In this document: positions 35,612-47,098 of the stretch, piece by piece | Numbering within the stretch: the stretch's first letter is position 1 | How the letters are laid out: each line of letters opens with the position of its first letter | Source of the DNA: Quercus robur | Taxonomy: Eukaryota; Streptophyta; Magnoliopsida; Fagales; Fagaceae | DNA length: 64,000 bases | Reading direction: 5' to 3' | Assembly (NCBI RefSeq): GCF_932294415.1 | Contig: NC_065544.1 | Coordinates: forward strand, 38,333,293 to 38,397,292 | The notes under the pieces: model-generated | Database searches by the model: none | What the model saw: only the letters and a program-made list of their open reading frames with translations | Told to the model about the DNA's origin: nothing | Position numbers and translations under genes: made by a program

Positions 35612-38600
35612 TTTTTTTTGGTGGAAAACGGGAGGTGTTATTTAAATTATATAATGTTCATACATCACCAACATCTGAGCCTGGGGCACATAGTCTAGTC
35701 ACGCCCAGGCCCGCCAAATCCCTTACATAGTTAACATATACAAAATTGGGACAGGTACTATAGATAGTCAAAAGATTCTGTTGGTGAGTTCCCCGCTTTG
35801 CCAGAGCGTCCGCACATTCATTTGCTTCACGGTAAATGTGTTGCATACGCACTTCCCAGTCCTACTCTAAAAGGTTCCTGCAATCACAAATTAAAGGCAT
35901 CATATTAGTAGGGAAACTCGTATTGGGATTTGTTAACCAATTTAATACCACTTTTGAGTCAAGTTTTAGGTAAATAAATTTAAATCCTAGAGTCCAAGCC
36001 CTGCCTGACTGCGGATAATTCAACCATATTATTTGTTGCTAGTCCCACGTGGAGAGAAAATCCTAATATCCATTGTCCCAAATGATTCTGCAAAATTCCC
36101 CCAGCTCCTGCTATACCCGGATTACCTAGGGCACTTCCATCAGTATTAATTTTTATAAAGGGGCTGGGGGGCAAATGCCAGCGTATATTTCGGGGGATTT
36201 TGACCTGGGTCTGCCTGACAGTGCTAGCTAGGTAGTAAAATTCCGTAGCTGCTTGTATGGAGGAGTAGATAATATTATGTTGGGATCAAGATTGATCCCT
36301 GAAAATCCATCCATTACGAGCTAACCAAATATTCCAACAAGTGAAGGGGAAATATGCATGCCAAGGAATTTGATGGGGCAGGATAACAACAGTCGTTGTT
36401 GCATTGTACCGTAACCAATCTTGCAACAACATTCGGAAGAAGTTTAGGGGCAAGATTCCTGGGGATTGTTGACAGATCTCTTTCGCCCAGGGGCAATCGC
36501 GTAAAATGTGGATGGTCGTTTCCGAGGTATGGCACCGGGGACAATAAGTATCCACATGTGGACGCCCAAAAGCTAGGAATTGTTTAGTGGGCAACCGGTT
36601 GCACATAGCCTTCCATAAGAAAATTTGAATCTTTTGGGGGCAAGTTAAATCCCAAATCCAGTTCCATAGAGGTTTATTCCACGGTGCATGGTGTTGGTGA
36701 AAAAGAAATTTTGAGGCGGATTTTATAGAACAAGTACCACTGTTGTGGGGCCATAGGAAAGTATATGTCAGTTGAGCATACTGTGGCACAAGAATACCCT
36801 GAATGAGGTTTTGAAGTTGGGTGGGAAGAGGGATATTGAGAGCCTCAAAAGACCAAGTCTTGTTGGTCCACAGCGAATGGACCCGACAGTCTTCATCATG
36901 AGGGAGGAGGGGCCCTTCGATATAGCTACGAAGAGAGCTGTGAGGGAGCCACGGGTCCTTCCATAGGCGAATAGTTTGGCCATCTCCTACTATCCAACTC
37001 ATGCCTTGTCGAAGCAACTTTGCTCCTAGTGAGAAAGCGGTCCAAATATGCAACCCTCTTGAGTTACGCGGGCTAGTAAACAAAGTTGACTGTGGAAAAT
37101 ATTTGGCTTTGAACACCTGGGCCCATAGCATAGTGGGATTGGTATATAGGCGCCAGGCTTGATTCATGAGAATCGCATGGTTTCTATGCTAAGTGGATGG
37201 GATACCCAAACCTCTTGCCTCCTTGGGTAGCGTGACAATCTCCCATTTGACTGTGTGGCAGCCTCTATGGTGTTCAGTATCCCCCCAAAGGAAGTTACAA
37301 CTCATTTTGTCTATTTGGTAACTAATTTTTTGAGGAAGGAGCATGGTTTGCATGGCGTAGATCGGGATGGTAGTCATAGAGGCTTTGACGAGGGTGGCCC
37401 TGCCAGCCATCGATAGATATTTGGCTTGCCAGCCTTCAATTCGCGATTGGATATTATCTACTAACTATTGGTAAGATTGTGCCGTGCAGCGAGAGGTGAA
37501 TATAGGTGTGCCTAGGTAGGTACCAATGCGGTCAGTGGTGGGAATCCCAAATATTCCAGCCACTTGCTCTTTTATACGCCTAGGGGTATTAGGGGAAAAC
37601 CATAATCTCGATTTGGTAACACTCATGAGCTGGCCAGATGAATCACAAAATTTGTGTAGAATTTGGCATAAATTTTTGCAGTCCCTAATCATGGCTTTTG
37701 TGAAGAGAAAGATATCATCGGTGAAGAATAAATGCGGGAGGCGTACCCTAGCCCTAAAATTTATAGGGTGAATGCGTTTACCACGGACAACCTCTTCCAA
37801 TTGGAGAGACAACCGTTCCATACAAAGGATAAACAAATATGGAGATAGAGGGTCGCCTTGTCTTACTCCCCAACTTGGTGCCACCTCCTGGAGAGGAGTC
37901 CCGTTCCACAAAATATGGAACTGAGTTGAGGAGATCATATTCATTATAAGAGTAATGAGGGTTGGTGGCATGTGAAAGAATTCTAGGGTGTCCCGAATAA
38001 AAGGCCATTCTAACCGATCATAGGCTTTTTCAAGGTCCAATTTAAGAGCCACATATCCAGCTCGACCTCACCTAGATTTTAACGTTCGAATCACTTCCTG
38101 GACGAGGATAATATTATCACTTGTTTGGCGACCTGGCACAAACCCAGCTTGGCAAGGGTTAATAACCTCTGCAATATAAGGTTTGAGCCGTTGCACAATG
38201 ATTCGAGAAAGTAATTTATATAGGGTATTGCAAAGGCTAATTGGACGAAATTGGGTGATCAATTCAGGATGAGCTACTTCTGGAATAAGCACAAGGTTTG
38301 TGAGGCCCCAGTTTGGAGGTATGGTAAGCTGTTCAAAAATTTCATGAAGAGCTTGAATTATACTCGGGCCCAAACTGGACCAATTTTGTTGGAAGAAAAG
38401 CACATGATATCCATCTGGCCCAGGTGCCTTTAAAGGAGGGAGTTCCCTAAGGTTCCTAAGGATTGCCGCAGGAGAGGGAATACAGGCTAACGAGTGGACA
38501 TGAATAAGAAAAGGATTACATTAACTACCCTGCCTCGTAGTCCTAAGTGTAGGGTGCATATGAGGAAATGTAACCTGAAACAATTTTTTAAAAGTATTAT

Positions 38601-38716
38601 TAATATGTTGGGTTAAGGGCTCTCCAGTCAACCATAATCCCGTGTCATCTTTTAAAGTAATCACCCTTAAATGGCTCCATCTTTGGATGGTTTTTAGGTG
38701 AAAGTACTTTGTATTG
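35612..38716 (-). mobile_element. L1-type LINE with RNase H, 5'-truncated and decayed
   Basis: Read on the - strand, in order: linker (NANTKYFHLKTIQRW, near 38710); reverse transcriptase with NWGLTNLVLIPE, FRPISLCNTLYKLLSRI and NPCQAGFVPGR; LKLDLEKAYDRLEW; GVRQGDPLSPYLF; catalytic FTDDIFLF near 37705; a zinc-finger-like RT-associated domain (CPRCHTSETTIHILRDCPWAKEI, about 36500); and RNase H (INTDGSALGNPGIAGAGG near 36150, then EANECADALAKRG near 35820). A short poly-A tail (8 A, 35612-35619) marks the 3' end. The endonuclease and ORF1 are absent. Several stops and shifts (near 38065, 37460, 37190, 36285, 35990). The plant L1 clade with RNase H is well known. Insertion is between 'gcggatataaaat' and 'atatatact', contiguous in copy A at about 10080-10091. 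Confidence 0.92.
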
Positions 38717-38880
38717 GCATTATATATACTATTATACAGGACATTATTGGAGTGCATAAGAACGTGCAGTGACTGAGAAATGAAAATCACTGCATTTCTT
38801 TATTACCACCGACAGAAGAATATTATTCTTTCTCAAATTTCTCATTCCGACGCTGAAAAATAATAACTTCATACTTTGTT
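38709..38880 (+). repeat. Duplicated promoter segment, first copy
   Basis: The LINE 5' edge ('ctttgta') plus 'ttggcattatatatactatt ... gacgctgaaaaataa...cttcata' recurs as 'ctttgtttttttggcattat', then the PIF-like element, then 40615 to about 40785. The duplicated unit therefore spans the LINE/host junction, so the duplication came after the LINE. This copy also preserves the unoccupied site of the PIF-like element. Confidence 0.75.
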
Positions 38881-38893
38881 TTTTTGGCATTAT

Positions 38894-40614
38894 GGGTCTG
38901 TTTGGATAGAACTTATTTTGCTGAAACTGAAAACTGAAAACTGAAAACACTATAGCAAAATAATTTTTAAATGTGTAAATAGTACCATGGGACCCATTTT
39001 TAATATTTTTTAAGGGATAATTACAGTAAACCCACCTGAGGTTAGGCCCGTTTACACTAAGCCTACCCGTGGTTCAAAACTTATCACTTTGCCCACCTGA
39101 GGTGCCTTCCGTTAGGGATCTGTTACCCACCTCTCCGTTTGCCGTTAGAAAAACACATTTTTAAAGAAAAACAAACATAACAAAGATCAAAAAGTTAGGA
39201 CTTTTTATTGTTTAAGAACTTGTTTGAGAACAAAACATAGGAATAGCACAGATCAAATGCTATTCTTGATTAAAAGTGATATCATTGAGCATTTGTTTTT
39301 TTATTTATTTATTTTTTTTTTATAGATCTCTCCAACTTTTATTCAAACCAAACCAAACCCAAAAAAAAAAAATCCAAATCCCAGAAAACACAAGCCACAA
39401 AAAAAATTCCAAACCCAAAAAAAATTCCAGATCGCGATCAACGTCGCGATCTCGCAGCAATCTCGCGAGCCTTCGCGAGATCGCGATGATCCACGTCGCG
39501 ATCTCACGACGGCGCGCTCTCGCGAACTCCGGCGCGATCTCGCGAAGGCAAGATCGCAATCGACATCGCGATCTCGCCGTCCCGAGATCGCGACGTTGAT
39601 CGCGATCTCGCCGGCGCGAGATCGAGACGTTGATCGCGATCTCACCGGCGCGAGATCGCGACGGCGAGATATGATTTTTTTTCTGGATTTGTGGCTTGTG
39701 TCTCACGCCAGCGAGATATGATTTTTTTTTCTGGATTTGTGGCTTGTGTCTCGCGCCAGCGAGATATGATTTTTTTTCTGGATTTGTGGCTTGTGTTTTC
39801 TGGGATTTGGAATTTTTTTTTTTTTTTTGGGTTTGGTTTGGTTTGAATAAAAGTTGGAGAGATCTATAAAAAAAAACAAAAATAAAAAAACAAATGCTCA
39901 ATGATATCACTTTTAATCAGGAATAGCATTTGATCTGTGCTATTCCTGTGTTTTGTTCTCAAACAAGTTCTTAAGCAATAAAAAGTCCTAACTTTTTTTA
40001 TCTTTGTTATGTTTGTTTTTTTTTTAAAATGTGTTTTTCTAACGGCAAACGGAGAGGTGGGTAACAGATCTCTAACGGAAGGCACCTCAGGTGGGCAAAG
40101 TGATAAGTTTTGAACCACGGGTAGGCTTAGTGTAAACGGGCCTAACCTCAGGTGGGTTTACTGTAATTATCCCATTTTTTAATGAATAAAGTAGCTGTGG
40201 GTCCCATAAACAGTACCGCTACAGTACTGCTACAGTACTGCTACAGTATCGTTTGTCTCCCTTTTCTGCAAAACGCGTGAAATGTTAAAAAAAAAAAAAA
40301 AAAAAAAGTGTGAAAACGCAGAAAACGCAACGCCACGCCAACCCAAACACACACTATGTGCCCGTCTGGATTCGAATGAATCCAGTGTCTGCATTTTCTG
40401 ATTTTTTTTTTTTTTTTTTTTTTTTTGCAGCCGCATAATATGACCAAGTCAACTGTGAACAGTGCACGGATGCACTGTTCACGGACCCACACATTCCACT
40501 TTTCAGCAACTTTTTTATTAAAAATGGGTCCTACAATACTATTCACACTTTTAAAAATTATTTTATTACAGTGTTTTCAGTTTCAACAAAAATAAGCTCA
40601 ATCCAAACGGACCC
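38894..40614. mobile_element. PIF/Harbinger (Tourist)-like non-autonomous element
   Basis: Ends GGGTCTGTTTGGATAGAAC and ...AATCCAAACGGACCC are inverted, and similarity extends inward past 'actgaaaacac'. Comparison with the adjacent unoccupied copy (38719 onward) gives a 3-bp duplication TAT (38891-38893, 40615-40617). A 3-bp AT-type duplication with GGGTCTGTTTGG ends fits PIF/Harbinger-type MITEs; hAT cannot be fully excluded. Own length is about 0.55 kb after removing the nested element. No transposase. Confidence 0.78.
39014..40173. mobile_element. Palindromic Mutator-like element with GC-rich core
   Basis: Ends GGGATAATTACAGTAAACCC and the exact complement at the right. The two arms are inverted copies for about 400 bp each (39014-39420 and 39785-40173). 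ATTTTTTAA flanks it perfectly (39005-39013, 40174-40182), the 9-bp Mutator signature. The core (about 39428-39670) is strikingly GC- and CpG-rich for this window and is built from GATCGCGAT, CTCGCGA and CGCGAGATCGCGAC words in both orientations. Next to it, 39665-39795 holds three tandem units of about 55 bp ('gcgagatatga', T-run, 'ctggatttgtggcttgtgt'). Overlapping ORFs up to 196 codons exist but are repeat-driven (Arg/Ser-rich) and I do not regard them as genes. Confidence 0.9.
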
Positions 40615-40978
40615 TATATATACTATTATACAGGACATTATTAGAGTGCACAAGAACGTGCAGTGACTGAGAAATGAAAATCACTGCATTTCTTTATTAC
40701 CACCGACAGAAGAATATTATTCTTTCTCAAATTTCTCATTCCGACGCTGAAAAATAATAGCCTAGCCTAATAACTTCATACCGCTGGATTGGGCAACTTG
40801 TGGACGTACACTGAAATGAGAGCGTTGCATTTAACACCGTAAAGAAGAATATTCCATAGTATTCCTGTCTTCCTGTCTTCCTGTCTCCCTATGTTCATGT
40901 CTAATAAATTTCTCATACCAACACTGCAAAATATAGACCAGCCTAATAACCTCTCTATTTCCGCTTGTTCCAGGTGTT
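40615..40978 (+). promoter_or_regulatory. Upstream region of UGT B1 (rearranged)
   Basis: The 364 bp before B1 combine the second copy of the duplicated segment with new DNA. 'ttctcat(t/a)cc(g/a)ac(g/a)ctg.aaaa' occurs at about 40734 and again at about 40911 (once in copy A, about 10250). An 8-bp tandem 'cttcctgt' lies at 40867-40890. No TATAAA is present, unlike A1. The proximal 60 bp ('agcctaataacctct ... cgcttgttcc') match A1. Confidence 0.5.
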
Positions 40979-42388
40979 ATGGGTAGCAAAAGTGGTCAGC
41001 TTCACATATTCTTCTTCCCTTTGATGGGCTATGGCCACCTTATACCAACGATGGACATGGCCAAGCTATTCGCAGAGCGAGGTGTGAAGGCAACGATTGT
41101 CACTACTCCTCGGAACGTGCCTTTATTCTCCAAAACCCGTGGCACCAACATTGATATCCGAATCATCAAGTTCCCGGCTGTAGAGGCTGGCCTGCCTGAA
41201 GGATGTGAGAACATTGACACATTGACTTCCCTAGAAATGACTCTCAAATTTGTCAAAGCCACTAATATGCTCCAACAACCGCTAGAGCAACTACTAGAAG
41301 AGTACCAACCTAGTTGCCTTGTTGCTGACATGTTCTTTCCATGGGCAACTGATGTTGCAGCTAAATTTGGTATTCCTAGACTTGTTTTCGGGGGAACCAG
41401 TTTTTTTTACCTGTCTTCACAACATAGTTTGAAACTATATGAACCCCACAAGAAAGTTTTCTCCGATTCTGAACCTTTTGTTATTCCTAGTTTTCCAGGA
41501 GAGATAAAGTTGACAAGGAAGCAACTTCCTGACTTCACTCTGCAAGAAGTTGAAACAGACTTTTCCAAGTTGTTGAAAGAAGCTATGGAGTCGGAGTTTA
41601 CAAGCTATGGGGTGGTTGTTAACAGCTTCTATGAGCTTGAGCCGGCTTATGCAGATCATTACAGGAAAGTTTTGGGAAGAAAGGCATGGCATATAGGTCC
41701 AGTTTCACTATGCAACAAGGATGCTGAAGATAAAGCCCAAAGGGGAAAGGAAGCTTCCATTGATGAACAGGAATGTTTAAAGTGGCTTAGTACAAAGAAA
41801 CTCAATTCGGTTATTTATATATGTTTTGGGAGTATGCCAAAATTCAGTGATTCTCAGCTTTTCGAACTTGCAATGGGTCTTGAGGCTTCAGAACAACAAT
41901 TCATTTGGGTTGTGAGGAAAAGCAAAAATGAGAAAGAAGAGGAAGATTGGCTACCTAAAGGATTTGAGAGAAGAATGAAAGGTAAAGGATTAATTATAAG
42001 AGGTTGGGCACCCCAAGTTTTGATTCTTGATCATGAAGCAGTTGGAGGATTTGTGACTCATTGCGGGTGGAACTCGACCTTAGAAGGAGTGGCTTCAGGG
42101 GTGCCCATGGTCACATGGCCTATGGCTTCTGAGCAGTTTTACAATGAGAAGTTGATAACTCAAGTACTGAAAATTGGAATTAGTATTGGTGTTCAACAAT
42201 GGACTTGGGTGGTAGACGGTATCAAGAGGGAAGCAATAGAGAAGGCAATGAGGCAAATTTTGGTGGGTGAAGAAGTGGCCAGAGCCAAGGCACTTGGAGA
42301 GATGGCAAGGAAGGCCGTTGAAGAAGGAGGATCATCATACTCTGATTTGAATGCTTTAATTGAAGAATTAAGGTTGTATTGCCTTTGA
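40979..42388 (+). CDS. UDP-glycosyltransferase, UGT73-like (group D), gene B1
   Basis: Intronless 469-residue duplicate of A1, same length with no indels and about 49 amino-acid differences by eye (roughly 90% identity). Catalytic His20 in GYGHLIP, Asp117 in VADMF, PSPG box W343-Q386 ending in Gln (UDP-glucose preference). About 31 of the differences lie in residues 1-240, with clusters at 81-96 and 138-154, the acceptor-binding half. The C-terminal donor half is nearly unchanged. Residues FGGTSFF (137-143) and CFGS (282-285) fit the family consensus better than A1 does, so B1 may be the less changed copy (inference). Predicted cytosolic O-glucosyltransferase; scopoletin- or flavonoid-type phenolics are plausible acceptors from family resemblance, not shown here. 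Followed by broken B2; its promoter carries nested transposons. Confidence 0.95.
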   Translation: MGSKSGQLHIFFFPLMGYGHLIPTMDMAKLFAERGVKATIVTTPRNVPLFSKTRGTNIDIRIIKFPAVEAGLPEGCENIDTLTSLEMTLKFVKATNMLQQPLEQLLEEYQPSCLVADMFFPWATDVAAKFGIPRLVFGGTSFFYLSSQHSLKLYEPHKKVFSDSEPFVIPSFPGEIKLTRKQLPDFTLQEVETDFSKLLKEAMESEFTSYGVVVNSFYELEPAYADHYRKVLGRKAWHIGPVSLCNKDAEDKAQRGKEASIDEQECLKWLSTKKLNSVIYICFGSMPKFSDSQLFELAMGLEASEQQFIWVVRKSKNEKEEEDWLPKGFERRMKGKGLIIRGWAPQVLILDHEAVGGFVTHCGWNSTLEGVASGVPMVTWPMASEQFYNEKLITQVLKIGISIGVQQWTWVVDGIKREAIEKAMRQILVGEEVARAKALGEMARKAVEEGGSSYSDLNALIEELRLYCL

Positions 42389-43202
42389 TCTCTGGCGCTA
42401 AAAATTGCTTATATGACTCTTTAATAATTATATATATAAAAGGATTTATTATCCTTGCTGTTTAGTGTGTGATATTTTTACTTGCTTAGTTGTTCTTCAA
42501 TAATTGTAGGACATTGTCCTAAGAAATATTTGTGATCGATAGTCCAATCAAAATTATAATTCCATAAGTTGTAGATTAGTGTTTAGTTGTCTACTATTTC
42601 TTAAGTTTCAACTTTTATAGCATTTGTACGGGGATTAGGCAAAAGTTTAGCTAAACTTAAAAAGTTACTTTTCCCTTATTGCCTAATCCATTTCTTACTT
42701 GTGCAACCACAAGACTTTCTATTTGTTTTACTACTTTATTTAAATATTAAATAAAGAGCTACAAAGAGAAAGGGGTAATTTGAGAGAGAGAATGAGCTGT
42801 TGAAAAAAAGAGTAGTTTATTGAGCTACAATGTTATGTATTTTTAGGAAAGAATGATAATTAAGATGCATTATTTCTATTGGGTTACTAGTTTAATTTGA
42901 GTCTTTTTTTCTTTTTTTCTTTTTTTTGGATTTTGTTCGACATATTTTTGCTGGACCTGTCCAACTGTCCAGTGATAATACCACAAATTTTACTATATAA
43001 AACTTATAAATTGATGTTTAACTAATCACAAGAAAGCAATTCAAATTTTAATGTATTAGGTTTTCAAAGTTCACTAATCACATTTATTATGATATTAGTA
43101 TGTAAATACTTTGTAGTAAAATTCATAGTACCTTTACTATTTTTATTTTACACTTCGTTTTTTTTTTTTTTTTGAAGTACAATATTTTATGTATGTAAAA
43201 CA
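42389..43202 (+). other. 3' flank of UGT B1
   Basis: Nearly identical to 11727-12532 after A1, including the A/T-rich candidate polyadenylation zone near 42424-42443. T-rich runs at about 42904-42927 and 43157-43173. No gene seen. Confidence 0.6.
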
Positions 43203-46200
43203 TTTTAGGTGTTTGGTATGATAAATAATATCTTTTAAGAAAAACACCAAAACCGATGGCTCAACCACTAGAGACGTTGGTGCCTAAGGTTCGGTGACTA
43301 GACTACCAACATTGATGACCAAAATAGTGTCTTCAGTTATTGGACCTTCAGTACTGGTCACTGGAATGGTGTCTATTGACTGAACTACCGACATCGGTCA
43401 TTAGAACAATTGCTTCGACTACTGGGCCCACTGGCACTAGTCACTTGAGCACATAGGGTGAGGAGAAGCCACCGAATCGGATAGGGGGAAGCCACTGTTT
43501 GTTTTACCAAAATTTTAAAGGTAAAACGTTTTATAGCTTTTCATAAAGGATTTTACAGTCAACGAAAAATATTTTATAAGTTTGACCATATTTTATATGC
43601 AAATTGTAGACATCCTATTTTACAACTTGCATTTAACCAACAAGTAGATCTTCCAATTTGTGATACAAAACAAATCTTGATGCTCTAACGATCATAATGG
43701 TATGTCATGGGCTTTGATCGAACCACCAGATCAAAAGTTATCATACAAACAATTTTCAATGATCATGGCTCACTTACACGATGGGCCCGATCACATCCTA
43801 TTTTAAACACTTTAATTTTGATTGGTTCTCACAAGAATTAATTTAAAATTAATTAAGTGTGATTTTTGATTGAATTTCATTTTACTTCATTTTTTTTAAG
43901 AAATAATAAAAAAAAATTCCTTTATGGCATCTTATCTACTTTTTTTTTTTTTTTTTAAAAAAAATTAGAGAGAGAAAAAGATATGATCCATGAAAAAATT
44001 CAAAAAAACAAAAAAATGCTCAAAAAAGCGTTATTATTCTCAACAGCAACTTGAAAATGTTGAAATTTGATTCTCTCTATTTCTAGAAAAGTTTTAGAGA
44101 ATTGAATTTCCTTTCAAAAACCATCAATCCCAAATCAATTGGAATTTTGAGCAGAAAGTTATAGCTAAAATACGAAACAGGTGCAGAAGATAACACAAAT
44201 TCAGCATCAGCTTCAATTTCTTTCAAAATTTCAAATGAGGATCAACATCAAATCTGTTCAAGTTTATCTAATAGGCTTAGCTTCAGAAGAAAGCTTTTGA
44301 AAAATAAGTTGGATTGAAAAATAGATGCATTCTATGAAAAATTTCAAAAATAAATAAATAAATAAAAACAGAAAAATGCTAAAAAAACTTTACTATTTTC
44401 AGCAGCAACTTGAATCGCATTTTTGTCCAGGAAAATGTTAAAATTTGGTTTTCTCTATTTCTGGAAAAGTTGTAGAGAATTGAATATACTTTCTAAAAAC
44501 AGCAATCTTGAATCAATTGGAATTTTGAGCAGAACTTTAGAGCCAAAATATGAAACAGGTGCAGAAGATAACACATGTTCAGCATCATCTTCAACATCCT
44601 TTCAAAATTCAAATAGGGATCAACACCAAATCTGTTCCAGCTTATTTAAACAGGTTTATCTCCTCCCTTAGCTTCAGAAGAAAGCTAATAACTTAGCTTT
44701 AAAGTTAAGCCAACCCTTCCCTTATAATAAGAGAAGACCTCTTCCATTTTCTGAACCCTATTCCCTTTGGAGAGCTAGGGAGAAAGCAGTAAAGAAAAGC
44801 TATTGTGCAACCATTGTTCTTATTTGAGTTGTAGTTTAGTACTTCCTTGCTTTCTCCCTAGCCCTTTAAGTGATCACTTCTCCCTTTAATTTATGTTCTA
44901 TGCTGGTAAGTAGTTAATTATGTTCTTTAAGTTTCTACACATGCTTGAATAAATGTGTCCAAGTCATTATTTGTTTCTTTCATGATATGTTTGGATGAAC
45001 ATGCCTATATATCTCATTGATATTCCTTTCACATTCTTAGATGAACACTTCTAGGCTAATGCACAACTTTCTCTTGAGTGCTTAGATGAACATGTCTAGG
45101 TAGTTGTTTTACTTTTTTTAAATGCTTAAACGAACATGTCTAAGTATTTTGATTTTCTCTAGATGAACATGTCTAGAGAAATAGCATGACAATTCTTTGT
45201 TTTCCTTCACATGACAAATCTTTGTGGATGATGACAAAGAGCATGACAATTCTCTATTTTCCTTCACATGCTTGGATGAACACTTCTAAGTTTTTTGCTT
45301 TTCATAACATGCTTAGATGAACATGTCTAGGCTAGGAATTCCTTGTTTACATTAATTTCTAGGATGAACATGCCACTACTTTCATACTTTCTTTACATTT
45401 ACATTGTTATCTAACAGATTTCACTTTTTGTTTCTCTTTATGTTAAATTCCCCAACATATATTTGTTTACAATTCTTGGAAATTAACTTGTTTATATGAT
45501 ATATTGTTTGTATTTGTTTGACATGACATGATATTGGCCACCTTAAACTATGAGACCGGTTTTACCAGGCGAGATGGGTGCTTAATTCCTTCACATCTTG
45601 TAAATTAGCCTCCAAACCAAGATCAAGGGTTCTAGACGAGGCTCTTGTATATGCAATTTTACATTTTTTAGAATGTAACTAGGAAACAAAGTAATGTAAT
45701 TTACTTTCTTAGATTGTATCTTGGACTAAAAAAGAATTGTAAATTTTTGTTACAAAATTGATGTAAATTGTCATATATAATAATATAACAGAAGCATTTT
45801 TTATATTGAAGGTTTTCTTATTTTCCATTCAAATTAAATAAGCGGCGACTCCATTTAAAACCCTTGGTCTAGGGGGAAGTACATTTTACAATGAATTTAA
45901 GATTTTGAGCATCGTGATACCACCCGTTTGCACGGGTTAGGCCCAGTTTAAGAAAAAAATTGGCAGGCCAGGGTCGCGGTTGCTCACTCAAACAAAATTT
46001 ATTCGGTGGCAAGTAAAATCTTTTAAGAAAACCACCAAAACCGATGGCTCAACCACTTGAGATGCTGGTGCCTAAGGTTCAGTGATCGGACTACCAATAC
46101 CAATGGTCGGAATAGTGTCTCTGGTTATTTGTCCTTCAATATCGGTCATTGAAACAGTGTATGTTGATTGAAATGCCAACACTGGTCACTAGAATGATTG

Positions 46201-46402
46201 CTTCGACTACCAGGCCCACTAGCACTAGTCACTAGAGCACATAGGGCAAGGAGAAGCCACCAAATAGGATGGAGGAAAGCCACTGTTTGTTTTACCAAAA
46301 TTTTAAAGGTAAAACATTTTATAGCTTTTTATAAAGGATTTTACGGACAGTAAAAAATATTTTATAAGTTTGACAATATTTTACATGCAAACAAACACCT
46401 AA
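43203..46402. repeat. Old nested repeat block (copy B)
   Basis: Same architecture as 12533-15717: direct repeats 43230-43603 and 46018-46392, internal tandem repeat (about 43970-44690), 'gatgaacatgtctagg' words (44990-45370), and a primer-site-like CGGCGACTCCA at 45843-45853 in better condition than in copy A. Outer ends again AGGTGTTTGG / CAAACACCT. No coding motif. Confidence 0.65.
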
Positions 46403-47098
46403 AAATGGGAAAACTACATGCAAATATATAAAATAACATGTTACTAAAGATAACAAATGTAATGAGATTTGTAGTATCTCTAGTATCACTCTTTTTATTA
46501 AATGTGTGATGATGATGGCTGTCAATTTTTTATGTTGTAGATGATGGTTTTGATGTGCTGGCTAAACTCAAATCAAATCAGAGTAATGAGAACTTTGTAA
46601 TTGAAACAAATAACCATGCTTAAATTGGACAGTATTTGGGTAAAATAATCTTCTTAATCGGACAATGTGACGTTGATTCACTACCAGTTATTATTAATAG
46701 AATTCCTACAGGAAGATGCATTGTCAATACGAAGGAATTAGGGCAAATACTAATGTTGTGTGTACGAACTAGTGTAAAATAGACATTGCCCAAAGAATTT
46801 TTTCATTCTAGTACTAATACACCAACCCCATTGGGTTAATGGGTTTCGTAATGGAACCACACGCATTAGCTTGACAAGCATTACTAGTTGTGTCCAGTAA
46901 ATTATGGTCAACATGGGACAAACAAGTTTGTGGATATGAGTGTCCAAGAACGCGCGTGGGCACTAGGAATGATAATCATTCATCATTAATGCGCGTTGCA
47001 TTCAGCACCATATATACAAAGAAAAATCTTGTGGACTACTTCATACACGTGTGTTCATGTTCATGTCCTACAAATTTCTCAAAATTACAAACATTGTA
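46403..47098 (+). other. Upstream region of UGT B2
   Basis: Collinear with about 15720-16994 of copy A but without its TTTAGYGACGAAA block and without the short inverted-repeat segment just before the A2 start. No gene seen. Confidence 0.5.

Noticed and set aside
39320-39910. 196-codon - strand ORF in the palindromic element, Arg/Ser-rich
   Set aside because: It is produced by inverted GATCGCGA words and a 55-bp tandem repeat, with overlapping ORFs on both strands of similar style. No domain, and the arms are transposon ends.
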